Below are positions 27,216 through 37,157 of a stretch of 64,000 nt of DNA, piece after piece. The number at the start of each line of letters is the position of its first letter. Positions within the stretch are counted from its first letter, which is position 1. The position numbers were made by a program, and so were the translations under genes. The notes under the pieces were generated by a model. It made no database searches. It was not told the DNA's origin and was given only the letters and a program-made list of their open reading frames with translations. Origin of the DNA: Pseudoruegeria sp. SHC-113 (lineage in GTDB: Bacteria > Pseudomonadota > Alphaproteobacteria > Rhodobacterales > Rhodobacteraceae); the NCBI RefSeq assembly GCF_025376885.1, contig NZ_JAHUBR010000005.1:62001-126000 (forward strand). Direction: 5' to 3'.

Positions 27216-28178
27216 ATGCCCGGTGCCACCGCCATGCTGCCCAAGGCCATCGCCGCCCTGAAATCCTACCCCGCCGTGCCGGTGGTGCTTCTGCTGCTGG
27301 CGCTGTTCTCTGCCGCCTCGCCCTATTTTGCCACAGCTGGCAATATCGAGGCGATGCTGGGCGCGAATGCCGTAGTGCTGATCGCCGCCGTGGGGATGAC
27401 GTTCGTTTTCCTGATCGGCGGCATTGATCTTTCGATCTCAACCGTGATCAGCGCCTCCGCCGTGCTGGCCGGGATCGTGATGGCGCAGACGGGCAGCATC
27501 CCGCTGGGCGTGCTCACTGCCGTGGCCGTGGGTGCGGGCTTTGGCCTGCTGAACGGCGTGCTGATCGGCTATTTCAAACTGACCCCTTTCATCACCACCA
27601 TGGCCACGCAGCTGATCGCGCGCGGGCTGGCTTTCGTGATGAGCGAGGGCATCGCGGTGAAGGGCACGCCCTACGGGTTGCTCGATTTCGGCTTTCTTCT
27701 GTGGTTCGGCCTGCCCGCCGTCATGGTGGTGGCGCTGGCCATCGCGGGCGGCGGTGCGGTGGTGCTGGGCCACAGCACATGGGGCCGCCACGTGATGCTG
27801 ACGGGCTCCAACCCCTCGGCCGCGCGCTACGCCGGGCTGAACGTGGCCCGCATCGAATGCGAGGTCTACTTGCTCTCCGGCGTGCTGGCCGGGGTGGCGG
27901 GGTTTGTCTCCATCGCCAATCTCGGCAACGCGATCCCCGGCGTGGGCGACACGCTGTTGCTGATCATCATCGGCGCGGTGGTGCTGGGCGGCACCAGCAT
28001 GACGGGCGGCGAAGGCAGCATCGGGCGCACCGTGCTGGGCGTCGCGCTGCTGGCGGTACTCACGAGCGGGCTGAACCTGATGGGCATTCCCTTCTACGAC
28101 CAGCTCATCATTCAGGGCGTGCTGATCTTCCTTGGCACATGGGTCGCCATGAAACTGAGCGGCCGGAGGGCCCTGTGA
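27216..28178 (+). CDS. Sugar ABC transporter permease 1 (CUT2, RbsC-like)
   Basis: 320 residues with 8-10 predicted membrane segments and the RbsC-type GMTFVFLIGGIDLSISTVIS motif. An internal ATG at 27234 is an alternative start. Its stop codon shares one base with the ATG of the ATPase gene. A second, different permease is encoded after the ATPase, so the channel is probably a heterodimer. Confidence 0.92.
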   Translation: MPGATAMLPKAIAALKSYPAVPVVLLLLALFSAASPYFATAGNIEAMLGANAVVLIAAVGMTFVFLIGGIDLSISTVISASAVLAGIVMAQTGSIPLGVLTAVAVGAGFGLLNGVLIGYFKLTPFITTMATQLIARGLAFVMSEGIAVKGTPYGLLDFGFLLWFGLPAVMVVALAIAGGGAVVLGHSTWGRHVMLTGSNPSAARYAGLNVARIECEVYLLSGVLAGVAGFVSIANLGNAIPGVGDTLLLIIIGAVVLGGTSMTGGEGSIGRTVLGVALLAVLTSGLNLMGIPFYDQLIIQGVLIFLGTWVAMKLSGRRAL

Positions 28179-29701
28179 TGCTGCAATCCCTACCCGCGGC
28201 TGAGACGCCCGCCACCACGGCCCCCGTTCTGGAGGTGCGCCACCTGTCCAAGGCCTTCGCGGGCAAGACGGTGGTGGATGACGTTTCCTTCGCGCTGCAC
28301 CCCGGCGAGGCCATCGCGCTGGTGGGGGAAAACGGCGCGGGCAAATCCACCACGAAGAACATGCTCTGCGGGCTGCTGACGCCCACCAAGGGCGAGATCC
28401 GCATCGCGGGCACGCCGGTGCCGCCGGGCGAAGGCGCGCGGCCCGGGATTTCCGCCGTCCACCAGGAGCTTTCGCTCTTCGGCGCGCTTTCGGTGGCCGA
28501 AAACATCTGCATCTCCGATCTGCCGGGCCGCCCGGCGCGCATCGACTGGCGCGCGGCAGAGGCCGTGGCGGAAGAGCAGCTGGGCATCCTCGGCATCAAG
28601 ATCGACCCCCGCGCGCTGGTGGAAACGCTTGGCGCGGGGCATCAGCAGGTGGTGGAGATCGCCAAGGCCCTGCGCCACGCCGACCGGGTGCTGATCCTCG
28701 ATGAGCCGACAACCTCGCTCACTGCGCTGGAGCGCGAAAAGCTCTTTGCCATCGTCGACATGCTGAAGGCGCGTGGGGTGGCGATCATCTTCATTTCCCA
28801 CTTCATGGAGGAGATCTACCGCCTTTGCGAAAGCTTCATCGTGCTGCGCGACGGCAAGCAGGTGGGGCAGGGGCGGCTGGCGGATGTCTCGCGGCGGCAG
28901 CTGGAAGAGATGATGGTGGGCCGGGCGATGGCGGATGCCACGCTCGATCTGGGCGCGCACGGTGCGGAGGAGATCCTGCGCGTGGAAGGTTTGAGCTCCG
29001 CCGATTTCCACGACATCAGCTTCGCCCTGCGCCGGGGTGAGATTCTGGGCATATCCGGCCTTATGGGGGCCGGGCGCACGGAGCTGGCCGAGGCGATCTT
29101 CGGCCTGCGCCCCTCTGGCGGGGCGATCACCGTGAAGGGCGCGCCCGTGCCCCGCGCCACCGTGGCCGGGATGAAGGCGCGCGGCATGTGCTACGTGCCG
29201 GAAGATCGCCGACGAAACGGGCTGTTCCTGAACCGCCCTGTGCGCGAGAACCTCTCGGCGGCGGCGCTGAAGGCCTTCGTGAAACGCAAGCTGGGCTTTG
29301 GCGGCGAGCGCGCCGTGGCGGAGGGCATCGTGGAAACGCGCGGCATCGCCGTGCCCCATGTGGAAAACCCGGTCGGCGATCTGTCGGGCGGCAACCAGCA
29401 GAAGGTGCTGATCGCGCGCTGGCTGGCGATGGCCCCCGATATCCTGATCCTCGATGAGCCCACCAAGGGCGTGGACATCGGCGCGAAGTTCGACATTCAC
29501 GCCGCCGTGGCCGAACTGGCGCGGCAGGGGCGCGGCGTGCTGATCGTCTCCTCCGATCTGCCGGAGCTTCTGCACACCACCCACCGCCTGCTGGTGATGC
29601 GCAAGGGGCGGATTGCGGGCAGCTTCCAGCGCGAGGATTACGACGCGGTGAAGATCATTTCCCTTGCCGCCAGCACGGGTGAAGCCGGAGAGCAGACATG
29701 A
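28178..29701 (+). CDS. Sugar ABC transporter ATPase with two nucleotide-binding domains (CUT2, RbsA-like)
   Basis: 507 residues from ATG 28178. The first domain has Walker A GENGAGKST and Walker B RVLILDEPTTSLT. The second has the family's weak Walker A region (GLMGAGRTELAEAIFG), signature LSGGNQQKVLIARWLA and LILDEPTKGVDIGAK. The duplicated structure is normal for CUT2 ATPases. It overlaps the second permease gene by four bases (ATGA). Confidence 0.95.
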   Translation: MLQSLPAAETPATTAPVLEVRHLSKAFAGKTVVDDVSFALHPGEAIALVGENGAGKSTTKNMLCGLLTPTKGEIRIAGTPVPPGEGARPGISAVHQELSLFGALSVAENICISDLPGRPARIDWRAAEAVAEEQLGILGIKIDPRALVETLGAGHQQVVEIAKALRHADRVLILDEPTTSLTALEREKLFAIVDMLKARGVAIIFISHFMEEIYRLCESFIVLRDGKQVGQGRLADVSRRQLEEMMVGRAMADATLDLGAHGAEEILRVEGLSSADFHDISFALRRGEILGISGLMGAGRTELAEAIFGLRPSGGAITVKGAPVPRATVAGMKARGMCYVPEDRRRNGLFLNRPVRENLSAAALKAFVKRKLGFGGERAVAEGIVETRGIAVPHVENPVGDLSGGNQQKVLIARWLAMAPDILILDEPTKGVDIGAKFDIHAAVAELARQGRGVLIVSSDLPELLHTTHRLLVMRKGRIAGSFQREDYDAVKIISLAASTGEAGEQT

Positions 29702-30693
29702 GTGGCCAATCCCGCAAGAACCCGCTGACACGGCAGAAATGGATGCCGATCCTGCTGGCCACGCTGGGGCTGGCCGCGCTGCTTTCGGTGGCGGCACCTG
29801 CGTTCCTGTCGTTTGCCAACATGCAATCCATCCTCGTGCAGGCCAGCGTCACCGCGATCATGGCCATCGGCATGACCTTCGTCATCACCACGGCCGGGAT
29901 CGACATCTCGGTGGGCGCGATCCTCTTCTTCACGTCGGCGCTCTTCGCCAAGCTGATGCTGGAGACCGGCAGCTACCCGCTGGCTTTCGCCGCGGCCATG
30001 CTCTGCGCGACGCTCTTGGGGGCGCTCAACGGCCTGCTGATCGTGCGCTTTCGCGTTTCGCCGCTGATCACCACGCTGGCGACCTATTCGATCTATCGCG
30101 GCGCGGCGATCCACCTGACGGAGGCGCAGAACATCCCGGTGCCGCGCGAGATGGGCTTTCTGGGCAATGGGCGGATCTTCGGCGTGCCGGTGCCGATCCT
30201 GATCCTTGCGGTGGTCTTCCTGCTCGGCGTCTATCTCTTCACCCAGACGCGCTTTGGCGTCTACATCCGCGCGCTTGGTGCAAGCCAGCGCTCGGCCCAT
30301 GAAACCGGCCTGCCGGTGGATCGCGTCACGGTGCTGGCCTATGGCATCGGCGGCTTCCTGACGGGGATCGCGGCGCTCGTGCTGCTCGCGCGGGTGGGGG
30401 GGCTGCAATCGGGCATCGGCATCGGGATCGAGTTTACCGTGATCGCGGCGGTGATCCTTGGCGGCACCAAGCTGACGGGCGGCACGGGCACCGTGGCCGG
30501 ATCGGTGATCGGCGCGGTGTTTCTGGTGCTGATCGACAACGGGCTGAACCTGATGAACGCCTCGCCCTACATCTACGACGCCGTGCGCGGCGCGGTGCTG
30601 CTGGCGGCGGTGGTGGTGGACAGGCTCTCGACCCACCGGCGGCACGTGACGCTGGAAAAGCGCAAGCGTGAGCGGCTGATGGCGGCGGCCTGA
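29698..30693 (+). CDS. Sugar ABC transporter permease 2 (CUT2, RbsC-like)
   Basis: 331 residues with 8-10 predicted membrane segments and the GMTFVITTAGIDISVGAI motif. It differs clearly from permease 1, as in the Lsr (AI-2) and Rha (rhamnose) importers that use two permeases. The C-terminus is a basic cytoplasmic tail. Last gene of the operon, about 35 bp before a Pho-box-like repeat that opens the next operon. Confidence 0.93.
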   Translation: MSGQSRKNPLTRQKWMPILLATLGLAALLSVAAPAFLSFANMQSILVQASVTAIMAIGMTFVITTAGIDISVGAILFFTSALFAKLMLETGSYPLAFAAAMLCATLLGALNGLLIVRFRVSPLITTLATYSIYRGAAIHLTEAQNIPVPREMGFLGNGRIFGVPVPILILAVVFLLGVYLFTQTRFGVYIRALGASQRSAHETGLPVDRVTVLAYGIGGFLTGIAALVLLARVGGLQSGIGIGIEFTVIAAVILGGTKLTGGTGTVAGSVIGAVFLVLIDNGLNLMNASPYIYDAVRGAVLLAAVVVDRLSTHRRHVTLEKRKRERLMAAA

Positions 30694-30729
30694 GCCGCGC
30701 TTGAAACGATCCTGACAGGTTTCGCGGAG

Positions 30730-30758
30730 CTGAAACAAAAGCGTCACGCGGCTGTCAC
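30730..30758 (+). promoter_or_regulatory. Pho-box-like triple direct repeat upstream of ugpB
   Basis: CTGAAAC (30730-30736), GCGTCAC (30741-30747) and CTGTCAC (30752-30758) are three 7-mers spaced every 11 bp, matching the PhoB consensus CTGTCAY-N4-CTGTCAY. The last copy is perfect. This predicts induction of the ugp operon by phosphate limitation. Confidence 0.7.
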
Positions 30759-30859
30759 CCTCTTCGGCGAATTGGGCGGTCATGCACCGCCCCGGTGCGC
30801 GCCCCGGCCCGAACCGGACCGGGCGCGGCACCGGGCCCAATTCGAACCGGAGAGACCTG

Positions 30860-32164
30860 ATGAAATCCCTGTCCTTTGCCGCCGCCGCGGCCTTCGCGCT
30901 GGTGGCCAATGCTTCCACGGCCGAAACCGAAATCACCTTCTGGCACGCCATGGGCGGCGCCCTTGGAGAGACCGTCAACAAGATCGCCGAGGACTTCAAC
31001 GCCTCGCAGGACGCCTACAAGATCACGCCCGTGTTCAAAGGCACCTACGAGGAAGCCCTGACCGCTGGCATCGCCGCTTTCCGCGCCGGTGAGCAGCCCA
31101 ACATCCTGCAGGTGTTTGACGCCGGTGCCGCCACCGTGATCGGCGCCAAAGGCGCGACGATCCCGGTGCAGGATCTGCTGGTCGAGAACGGTGTCGCCTT
31201 CGATATCGAAGACTACATCTCGGGCGTGCGCTACTTCTACGCCGACGCCGAAGGCAAGATGGTCGGCATGCCGTTCAACTCTTCTTCGCCGATCATGTAT
31301 TTCAACGTGCAGGCGCTGGAAGAAGCCGGTGTGAGCGCGCCGAAGACCTGGGAAGAATTTCAAACCGTCACCGCGCCCGCGCTGAAAGAGGCCGGCTACA
31401 CCGCGCTGAGCCAATCCCACCTGCCGTGGATCTTCACCGAGAACTTCATGTCCCGCCACGATCTGCCGTTCGCCACGAACGACAACGGCTACACCGGCGG
31501 CGACGACACCCAGATCCTCGTGAACAACGACGCCATCAAAGCCCATTTCACCGCCGTGACCGAGTGGCAGGAAGAAGGCTACTTCGAATGGTTCGGCACC
31601 GGCTGGGGTGACAACCAGACCCCGTTCGAAGAAGGCAAGGTCGCGATCTGGCTGGGCTCCTCGGGCTCCTTCGGCGGGCTCTCCAAGAAGGATCTGGGCT
31701 TTGATTTCTCCGCCACCTACCTGCCCTATTGGGAGGCCGTGACGAGCGAGCCGAAACAGACGTTCATCGGCGGCGCGGCGCTCTTTGCCATGGCCGGCCA
31801 TGGTGCCGAGGAAAACGCGGCCACCGCTGCTTTCTTCGAATACCTTACTAAGCCTGAAACCCAGTACTTCTGGCACCAGGACACCGGCTACGTGCCGATC
31901 ACCGAAGCCGCCTACGAACTGGCCAAGGCCGACGGCCACTATGACCGCTTCCCGGCGGCCGAAGTGGGCATCCAGCAGCTGTCCCTGCCCGCCGGTGAGC
32001 ACACCAAGGGCTACCGCATGGGCTTCTACGTGCAGATCCGCGACGTGATGAACCGGGAATACGGCCGCATCCTGACCGGCGAAACCACCGTGGAAGAGGC
32101 CTTCAAGGCCATCGAAGCCGAAGCCAACGCCCTGCTGGCCCGCTTCTCCAAGACCCAGAGCTAA
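30860..32164 (+). CDS. ugpB: sn-Glycerol-3-phosphate / glycerophosphodiester binding protein
   Basis: 434 residues from ATG 30860 (GGAGAG upstream), with a signal peptide MKSLSFAAAAAFALVANASTA. The UgpB pattern is clear: EITFWHAMGGALGETVNKIA, FRAGEQPNILQVFDAGAATV, MPFNSSSPIMYFN and LGSSGSFGGLSKK. It binds glycerol-3-phosphate or glycerophosphodiesters in the periplasm. First gene of ugpBAEC, behind a Pho-box-like site and ahead of an intrinsic terminator. Confidence 0.96.
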   Translation: MKSLSFAAAAAFALVANASTAETEITFWHAMGGALGETVNKIAEDFNASQDAYKITPVFKGTYEEALTAGIAAFRAGEQPNILQVFDAGAATVIGAKGATIPVQDLLVENGVAFDIEDYISGVRYFYADAEGKMVGMPFNSSSPIMYFNVQALEEAGVSAPKTWEEFQTVTAPALKEAGYTALSQSHLPWIFTENFMSRHDLPFATNDNGYTGGDDTQILVNNDAIKAHFTAVTEWQEEGYFEWFGTGWGDNQTPFEEGKVAIWLGSSGSFGGLSKKDLGFDFSATYLPYWEAVTSEPKQTFIGGAALFAMAGHGAEENAATAAFFEYLTKPETQYFWHQDTGYVPITEAAYELAKADGHYDRFPAAEVGIQQLSLPAGEHTKGYRMGFYVQIRDVMNREYGRILTGETTVEEAFKAIEAEANALLARFSKTQS

Positions 32165-32186
32165 CCCGCTCCACCCTCACACGACT

Positions 32187-32220
32187 GGCGGCCGCACCCC
32201 CCTGCGGCCGCCCCTTTTTT
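32187..32220 (+). terminator. Intrinsic terminator or attenuator between ugpB and ugpA
   Basis: GGCGGCCGCA (32187-32196) pairs perfectly with TGCGGCCGCC (32203-32212) around six Cs, then CC and TTTTTT (32215-32220). This is the canonical intrinsic terminator form, but it lies inside the operon; partial read-through would make ugpB mRNA exceed ugpAEC. Confidence 0.85.
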
Positions 32221-32232
32221 CCGGGAGTCCCC

Positions 32233-33114
32233 ATGAAACGCGCCGGTTTCACCACGCGCTGGCTGCCCATGCTGCTTTTGCTGCCGCAGCTCGCCATCAT
32301 CACGATCTTCTTCTACTGGCCCGCCGCCCATGCGGTGCAGTCTTCTTTTTTCCTGCAGGATCCCTTCGGCTTCGGCGCGACCTTCGTGGGGTTCGACAAT
32401 TACACCGATCTTGCCGCCAGCAGCGAATACCTGAAGATCGCGCGGTTTACCCTGCTTTTCACGCTTCTGGTGACATTCTTTTCCCTCGCGCTGGCGCTGC
32501 TGCTGGCGGTGAAGGCCGACAATGTGATCCGGGGCGCGAAAACCTACCGCACGCTTCTGATGTGGGTCTATGCCGTGGCCCCGCCGGTGGCCGGGTTCAT
32601 CGGGCTGATCATGTTCAACCAGAGCTGGGGCCCCCTCACCGAGGCCGCCCGCGCGATTGGTTGGGATTTCAAACTGGGGGTGAATTTCACCGATACCGCC
32701 GCCGCGATGGTGCTTGTTTCGGTCTGGAAACAGGTGCCGGTGAACTTCATCTTCTTCCTCTCGGGGCTGCAATCCATCCCCAAGGCGGTGCGCGAGGCGG
32801 CGCTGATCGACAACGGCTCCGCCACCTCCCGTTTCTGGGGCGTGACCTTCCCGCTGCTCGCGCCGACAGGTTTTTTCCTGCTGATCGTCAACATCACCTA
32901 TGCGCTGTTTGATACCTTCGGCATCGTCGACACGATGGTGAAGGGCGAGCCCGGCAACAACCCGATGACGCTGGTTTACAAGGTCTATGTGGACGGCTTC
33001 CGGGGCAATGATCTGGGCGGAAGCTCGGCGCAATCGGTGGTGCTGATGGTTCTGGTACTTGCGCTGACGGTGTTCCAGTTCCGCCTGATCGACCGCCGCA
33101 TCCATTACACCTGA
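32233..33114 (+). CDS. ugpA: Glycerol-3-phosphate ABC transporter permease UgpA
   Basis: 293 residues, six predicted membrane segments, EAA loop VREAALIDNGSATSRFWGVT. The MLLLLPQLAIITIFFYWPAA start and MWVYAVAPPVAGFIGLIMFN segment are UgpA-like. It is followed 11 bp later by ugpE. Confidence 0.94.
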   Translation: MKRAGFTTRWLPMLLLLPQLAIITIFFYWPAAHAVQSSFFLQDPFGFGATFVGFDNYTDLAASSEYLKIARFTLLFTLLVTFFSLALALLLAVKADNVIRGAKTYRTLLMWVYAVAPPVAGFIGLIMFNQSWGPLTEAARAIGWDFKLGVNFTDTAAAMVLVSVWKQVPVNFIFFLSGLQSIPKAVREAALIDNGSATSRFWGVTFPLLAPTGFFLLIVNITYALFDTFGIVDTMVKGEPGNNPMTLVYKVYVDGFRGNDLGGSSAQSVVLMVLVLALTVFQFRLIDRRIHYT

Positions 33115-33125
33115 GGCAATACGCG

Positions 33126-34022
33126 ATGACAGATGTTCTGCAACAGGCCCCCGCGATCCCCGCGCCGCGCCGCCGCGGCTTCCGCCTTGGCCGCGTGGTG
33201 GATCACGCGGTGCTGATCCTCGGCGCGCTCTTCATGCTGGTGCCGCTTCTGGTGGTGCTGCAAACCACCACCACCAGCGATCTGGACACGATCAAACACG
33301 GCCCCCAGCTGGTGATCGGCGATCAGATGGGCGCGAATTTCAAATCCGCCATGTTCAAGGCCTCGGGCTTTTCGGGCGAGAACACCGGCGTGTCGATGCT
33401 GGCGAACTCGCTGATCCTTGGCCTCGGCTTTGCCCTTGGCAAGATCCTGATCGGGATGATGGCGGCCTATGCGCTTGTCTATTTCCGGCTGCGCTTTGCC
33501 ACCTTTGCCTTCTGGCTGATCTTCACCACGCTGCTGCTGCCGCTGGAGGTGCGCATCCTGCCCTCCTACGAGATCGCGCAGAAGCTGGGGCTGCTCAACA
33601 GCTACACCGGCCTGATCGTGCCGCTGATCGCCTCGGCCACGGCCACCTTCTTTTTCCGGCAGTTCTTCCGCTCGGTGCCCGAAGAGCTGGTGGAGGCCGC
33701 CCGGATCGACGGCGCGGGGCCGGTGAAATTCTTCATCGATATCCTGATCCCGCTGTCGCAGACGATGATCGCCGCCATGTTCATCATCATGTTCGTCTTC
33801 GGTTGGAACCAATACCTCTGGCCGACGATGATCACGACGGACGAGAGCATGTACACGCTGGTGCGCGGCATCAAGCAGCTCACGCAGGATCTGGAAGGCA
33901 CCAACATCCCCGAATACGGGCGCGCCAACATGCTCGCGCTCATCGCCATCCTGCCGCCGGTTCTGGTGGTGATCTTCTTCCAGAGCTGGTTCGTCAAGGG
34001 CCTCACGGATTCCGACAAGTAA
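33126..34022 (+). CDS. ugpE: Glycerol-3-phosphate ABC transporter permease UgpE
   Basis: 298 residues, six predicted membrane segments after a basic N-terminus. The EAA loop reads LVEAARIDGAGPVKFFIDIL, and the later VFGWNQYLWPTMITTDESMY stretch is typical of UgpE. It forms the channel with UgpA. ugpC begins 12 bp downstream. Confidence 0.95.
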   Translation: MTDVLQQAPAIPAPRRRGFRLGRVVDHAVLILGALFMLVPLLVVLQTTTTSDLDTIKHGPQLVIGDQMGANFKSAMFKASGFSGENTGVSMLANSLILGLGFALGKILIGMMAAYALVYFRLRFATFAFWLIFTTLLLPLEVRILPSYEIAQKLGLLNSYTGLIVPLIASATATFFFRQFFRSVPEELVEAARIDGAGPVKFFIDILIPLSQTMIAAMFIIMFVFGWNQYLWPTMITTDESMYTLVRGIKQLTQDLEGTNIPEYGRANMLALIAILPPVLVVIFFQSWFVKGLTDSDK

Positions 34023-34034
34023 GGACGCTCAACA

Positions 34035-35071
<1,037 letters not shown>

Positions 35072-35075
<4 letters not shown>

Positions 35076-36082
35076 TTGAGTCTGTCGTTTCTACATTGCC
35101 GCTGGTGACGGCGGAGGAGCGCGCGGCGATCCTGTCTGCCCCGCGCACCGCGCAGGCGCATCGGGATTTGCTGGCCTCTGTCCCTGCGATGAACACGTTG
35201 CAGGTGGGCGGCACGGCCCGGGCCGCACGGCTGCCTGAACGTTTCACCGTCGCGGCCTGGAACGTGGAGCGCTGCCTGTTCCCCGAAGCCACCGCCGCCC
35301 ATCTGGCACCGCTGAAGCCGGATGTGGTGCTGCTCTCGGAGGTGGATCACGGCATGGCTCGCACCGGCCAGCGCCACACCACCGAGGAAGTGGCCGCCGC
35401 CCTTGGCATGGGCTACGCCTTCGGGGTGGAGTTCCACGAGCTGGATCTGGGCGGGGCGACGGAGCGCGCCTTCTGCAAGGACGATGTCAACGCGCGAGGC
35501 TGGCATGGCAATGCGGTGCTCTCCTCGGTGCCCTTTGAAAAGCTCGCCCTGATCCGGCTGGACGATCACGGCCATTGGTTTTCGGCAGACGAGCGCGACG
35601 TGGATCCGGGCCAGCCACGCCTTGGCGGGCGGATGGCGATTGCCGCCGTGCTGCCGGGGGCGGAGGGGCCGCTCTGCGTTGTCTCCACCCATCTGGAAAG
35701 CAACGCCGATGCGGCGCATCGGGAGGCGCAGTTTTTGATCCTGCTGGAGGCGGTGGAGGCGTTTGCGCCGGGGATGCCGGTGCTGATCGGAGGCGATCTG
35801 AACACCGGTAACCACCTGCCGCCGGATTTCGATCACCGCCGCGAAACGCTTTTTGGGCTCGGCGAAGCGCGGGGTTACGATTGGGGTTTCACGGCGGACG
35901 GCCCAACAACGCGGCCCAGCCTGATCACGCCGCACCCGGACCGGGTGATGACGCTGGATTGGCTGGCGGGCCGCGATCTGGACTGCCTAGAGAAAGGGGT
36001 TCTGCCGTCCATCTCGCAAGAGGGCACGCCGCTTTCGGATCACGATTGTGTCTGGTGCCGGGCCGAGGTGGGGGGAGACTAG
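35072..36082 (+). CDS. Endonuclease/exonuclease/phosphatase-fold hydrolase in the ugp operon
   Basis: 336 residues from GTG 35072, overlapping ugpC by four bases. The EEP-family catalytic blocks are in order: [27 protein letters not shown] and the terminal SDHDCV. No signal peptide. EEP members cleave phosphodiester or phosphoester bonds in DNA, inositol phosphates or sphingomyelin. Here it takes the place of the usual GDPD-fold UgpQ, so it may hydrolyse imported glycerophosphodiesters. That role is inference from the operon. Confidence 0.9.
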
Positions 36083-36112
36083 AGAGAGAGCCTGTCGCGC
36101 CAGCGGCAGGCA

Positions 36113-36144
36113 CGCGCCCGCCCGCCCCACGGCGGGCGCGTTTT
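36113..36144 (+). terminator. Intrinsic terminator of the ugp operon
   Basis: CGCGCCCGCC (36113-36122) pairs perfectly with GGCGGGCGCG (36131-36140) around eight bases, followed by TTTT. It lies 31 bp after the hydrolase stop and before the convergent oligopeptide operon. Confidence 0.8.
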
Positions 36145-36179
36145 CGCGCCCACCCGGGCGGACGCTTAGCTCTGCAGAG

Positions 36180-37157
36180 TTAAGCCCCGGCGAAATGGCA
36201 GGCCACGTCGCAGCCTGCTTCCGTCAGAAGCGCGGGTTTGGTGGCCTTGCACACGTCCTGACGCTTCGGGCATCGCGATTGGAACAGGCAGCCTTCGGGC
36301 AGGTTGAGCGGGCTCGGCAGATCGCCTTCCAGCACCTGCGGCTGGACCACCACGTTCGGGTCGGGCACCGGCACCGAGGACAGCAGCGCCTGCGTGTAGG
36401 GGTGGCTCGGCGCTTTCACCAGCGCGGCGGACTCCGCCTTCTCCATCATCCCGCCCATATACATGACGAGGATGTCGTTGGAGATATGGCGCACCACACC
36501 CAGATCGTGGGCCACGAAGATCAGCGACAGCCCCATCTCCGCCTGCAGCTCTTTCAGCAGGTTCACCACCTGCGCCTGAATCGACACGTCAAGGGCGGAG
36601 ACCGGCTCGTCGCAGAGCAGGATGGCCGGGTTCACCGCCAGAGCGCGGGCGATGCCGATGCGCTGGCATTGGCCGCCGGAGAACTCATGCGGGTAGCGGT
36701 TGAAGTTGCGCTGCGCGATGCCGACGCGGTCCAGCATGTCGCGCACGAGCTTTTCCTGCGCGGGCGCGTCCAGATCCTTGCGGAAGCGGGTGGCGGGCTC
36801 GCTCACGATCTCGCGCACCGTCATGCGCGGGTTCAGCGAGGCCACGGGATCCTGAAAGATCATCTGCACCCGGTGACGCAGGGCCAGCACCTCGGAGCGG
36901 CTCTGGTAGTTTACCGGTTTGCCCTCAAGCCGCACGGTGCCGCCAGAAGGCGTGACAAGCCCGGCGATGGCGCGGATCAGGGTGGATTTCCCACAGCCGC
37001 TTTCGCCCACGACGCCCAGCGTCTGGCCGCGCGCGAGCTGCAGGCTCACGCCGTTCACCGCATGGACCTTGTTCATCGGCGACCACGGGTATTTGCGGCC
37101 TTGCCGCGTGTCGAACACGACCTTCAGATCGTCGACGGTCAGGATGGCATCGCTCAT
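36180..37157 (-). CDS. oppF: Oligopeptide/dipeptide ABC transporter ATPase, OppF/DppF type
   Basis: 325 residues from ATG 37157, overlapping oppD by four bases. Walker A GESGCGKST, Q-loop MIFQDPVASLNPRM, signature FSGGQCQRIGIARALA, Walker B ILLCDEPVSALD. The C-terminal oligo_HPY region has the four-cysteine-type stretch GCLFQSRCPKRQDVC that binds an Fe-S cluster in some members. Last gene of oppABCDF. Confidence 0.95.
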   Translation of the reverse strand: MSDAILTVDDLKVVFDTRQGRKYPWSPMNKVHAVNGVSLQLARGQTLGVVGESGCGKSTLIRAIAGLVTPSGGTVRLEGKPVNYQSRSEVLALRHRVQMIFQDPVASLNPRMTVREIVSEPATRFRKDLDAPAQEKLVRDMLDRVGIAQRNFNRYPHEFSGGQCQRIGIARALAVNPAILLCDEPVSALDVSIQAQVVNLLKELQAEMGLSLIFVAHDLGVVRHISNDILVMYMGGMMEKAESAALVKAPSHPYTQALLSSVPVPDPNVVVQPQVLEGDLPSPLNLPEGCLFQSRCPKRQDVCKATKPALLTEAGCDVACHFAGA

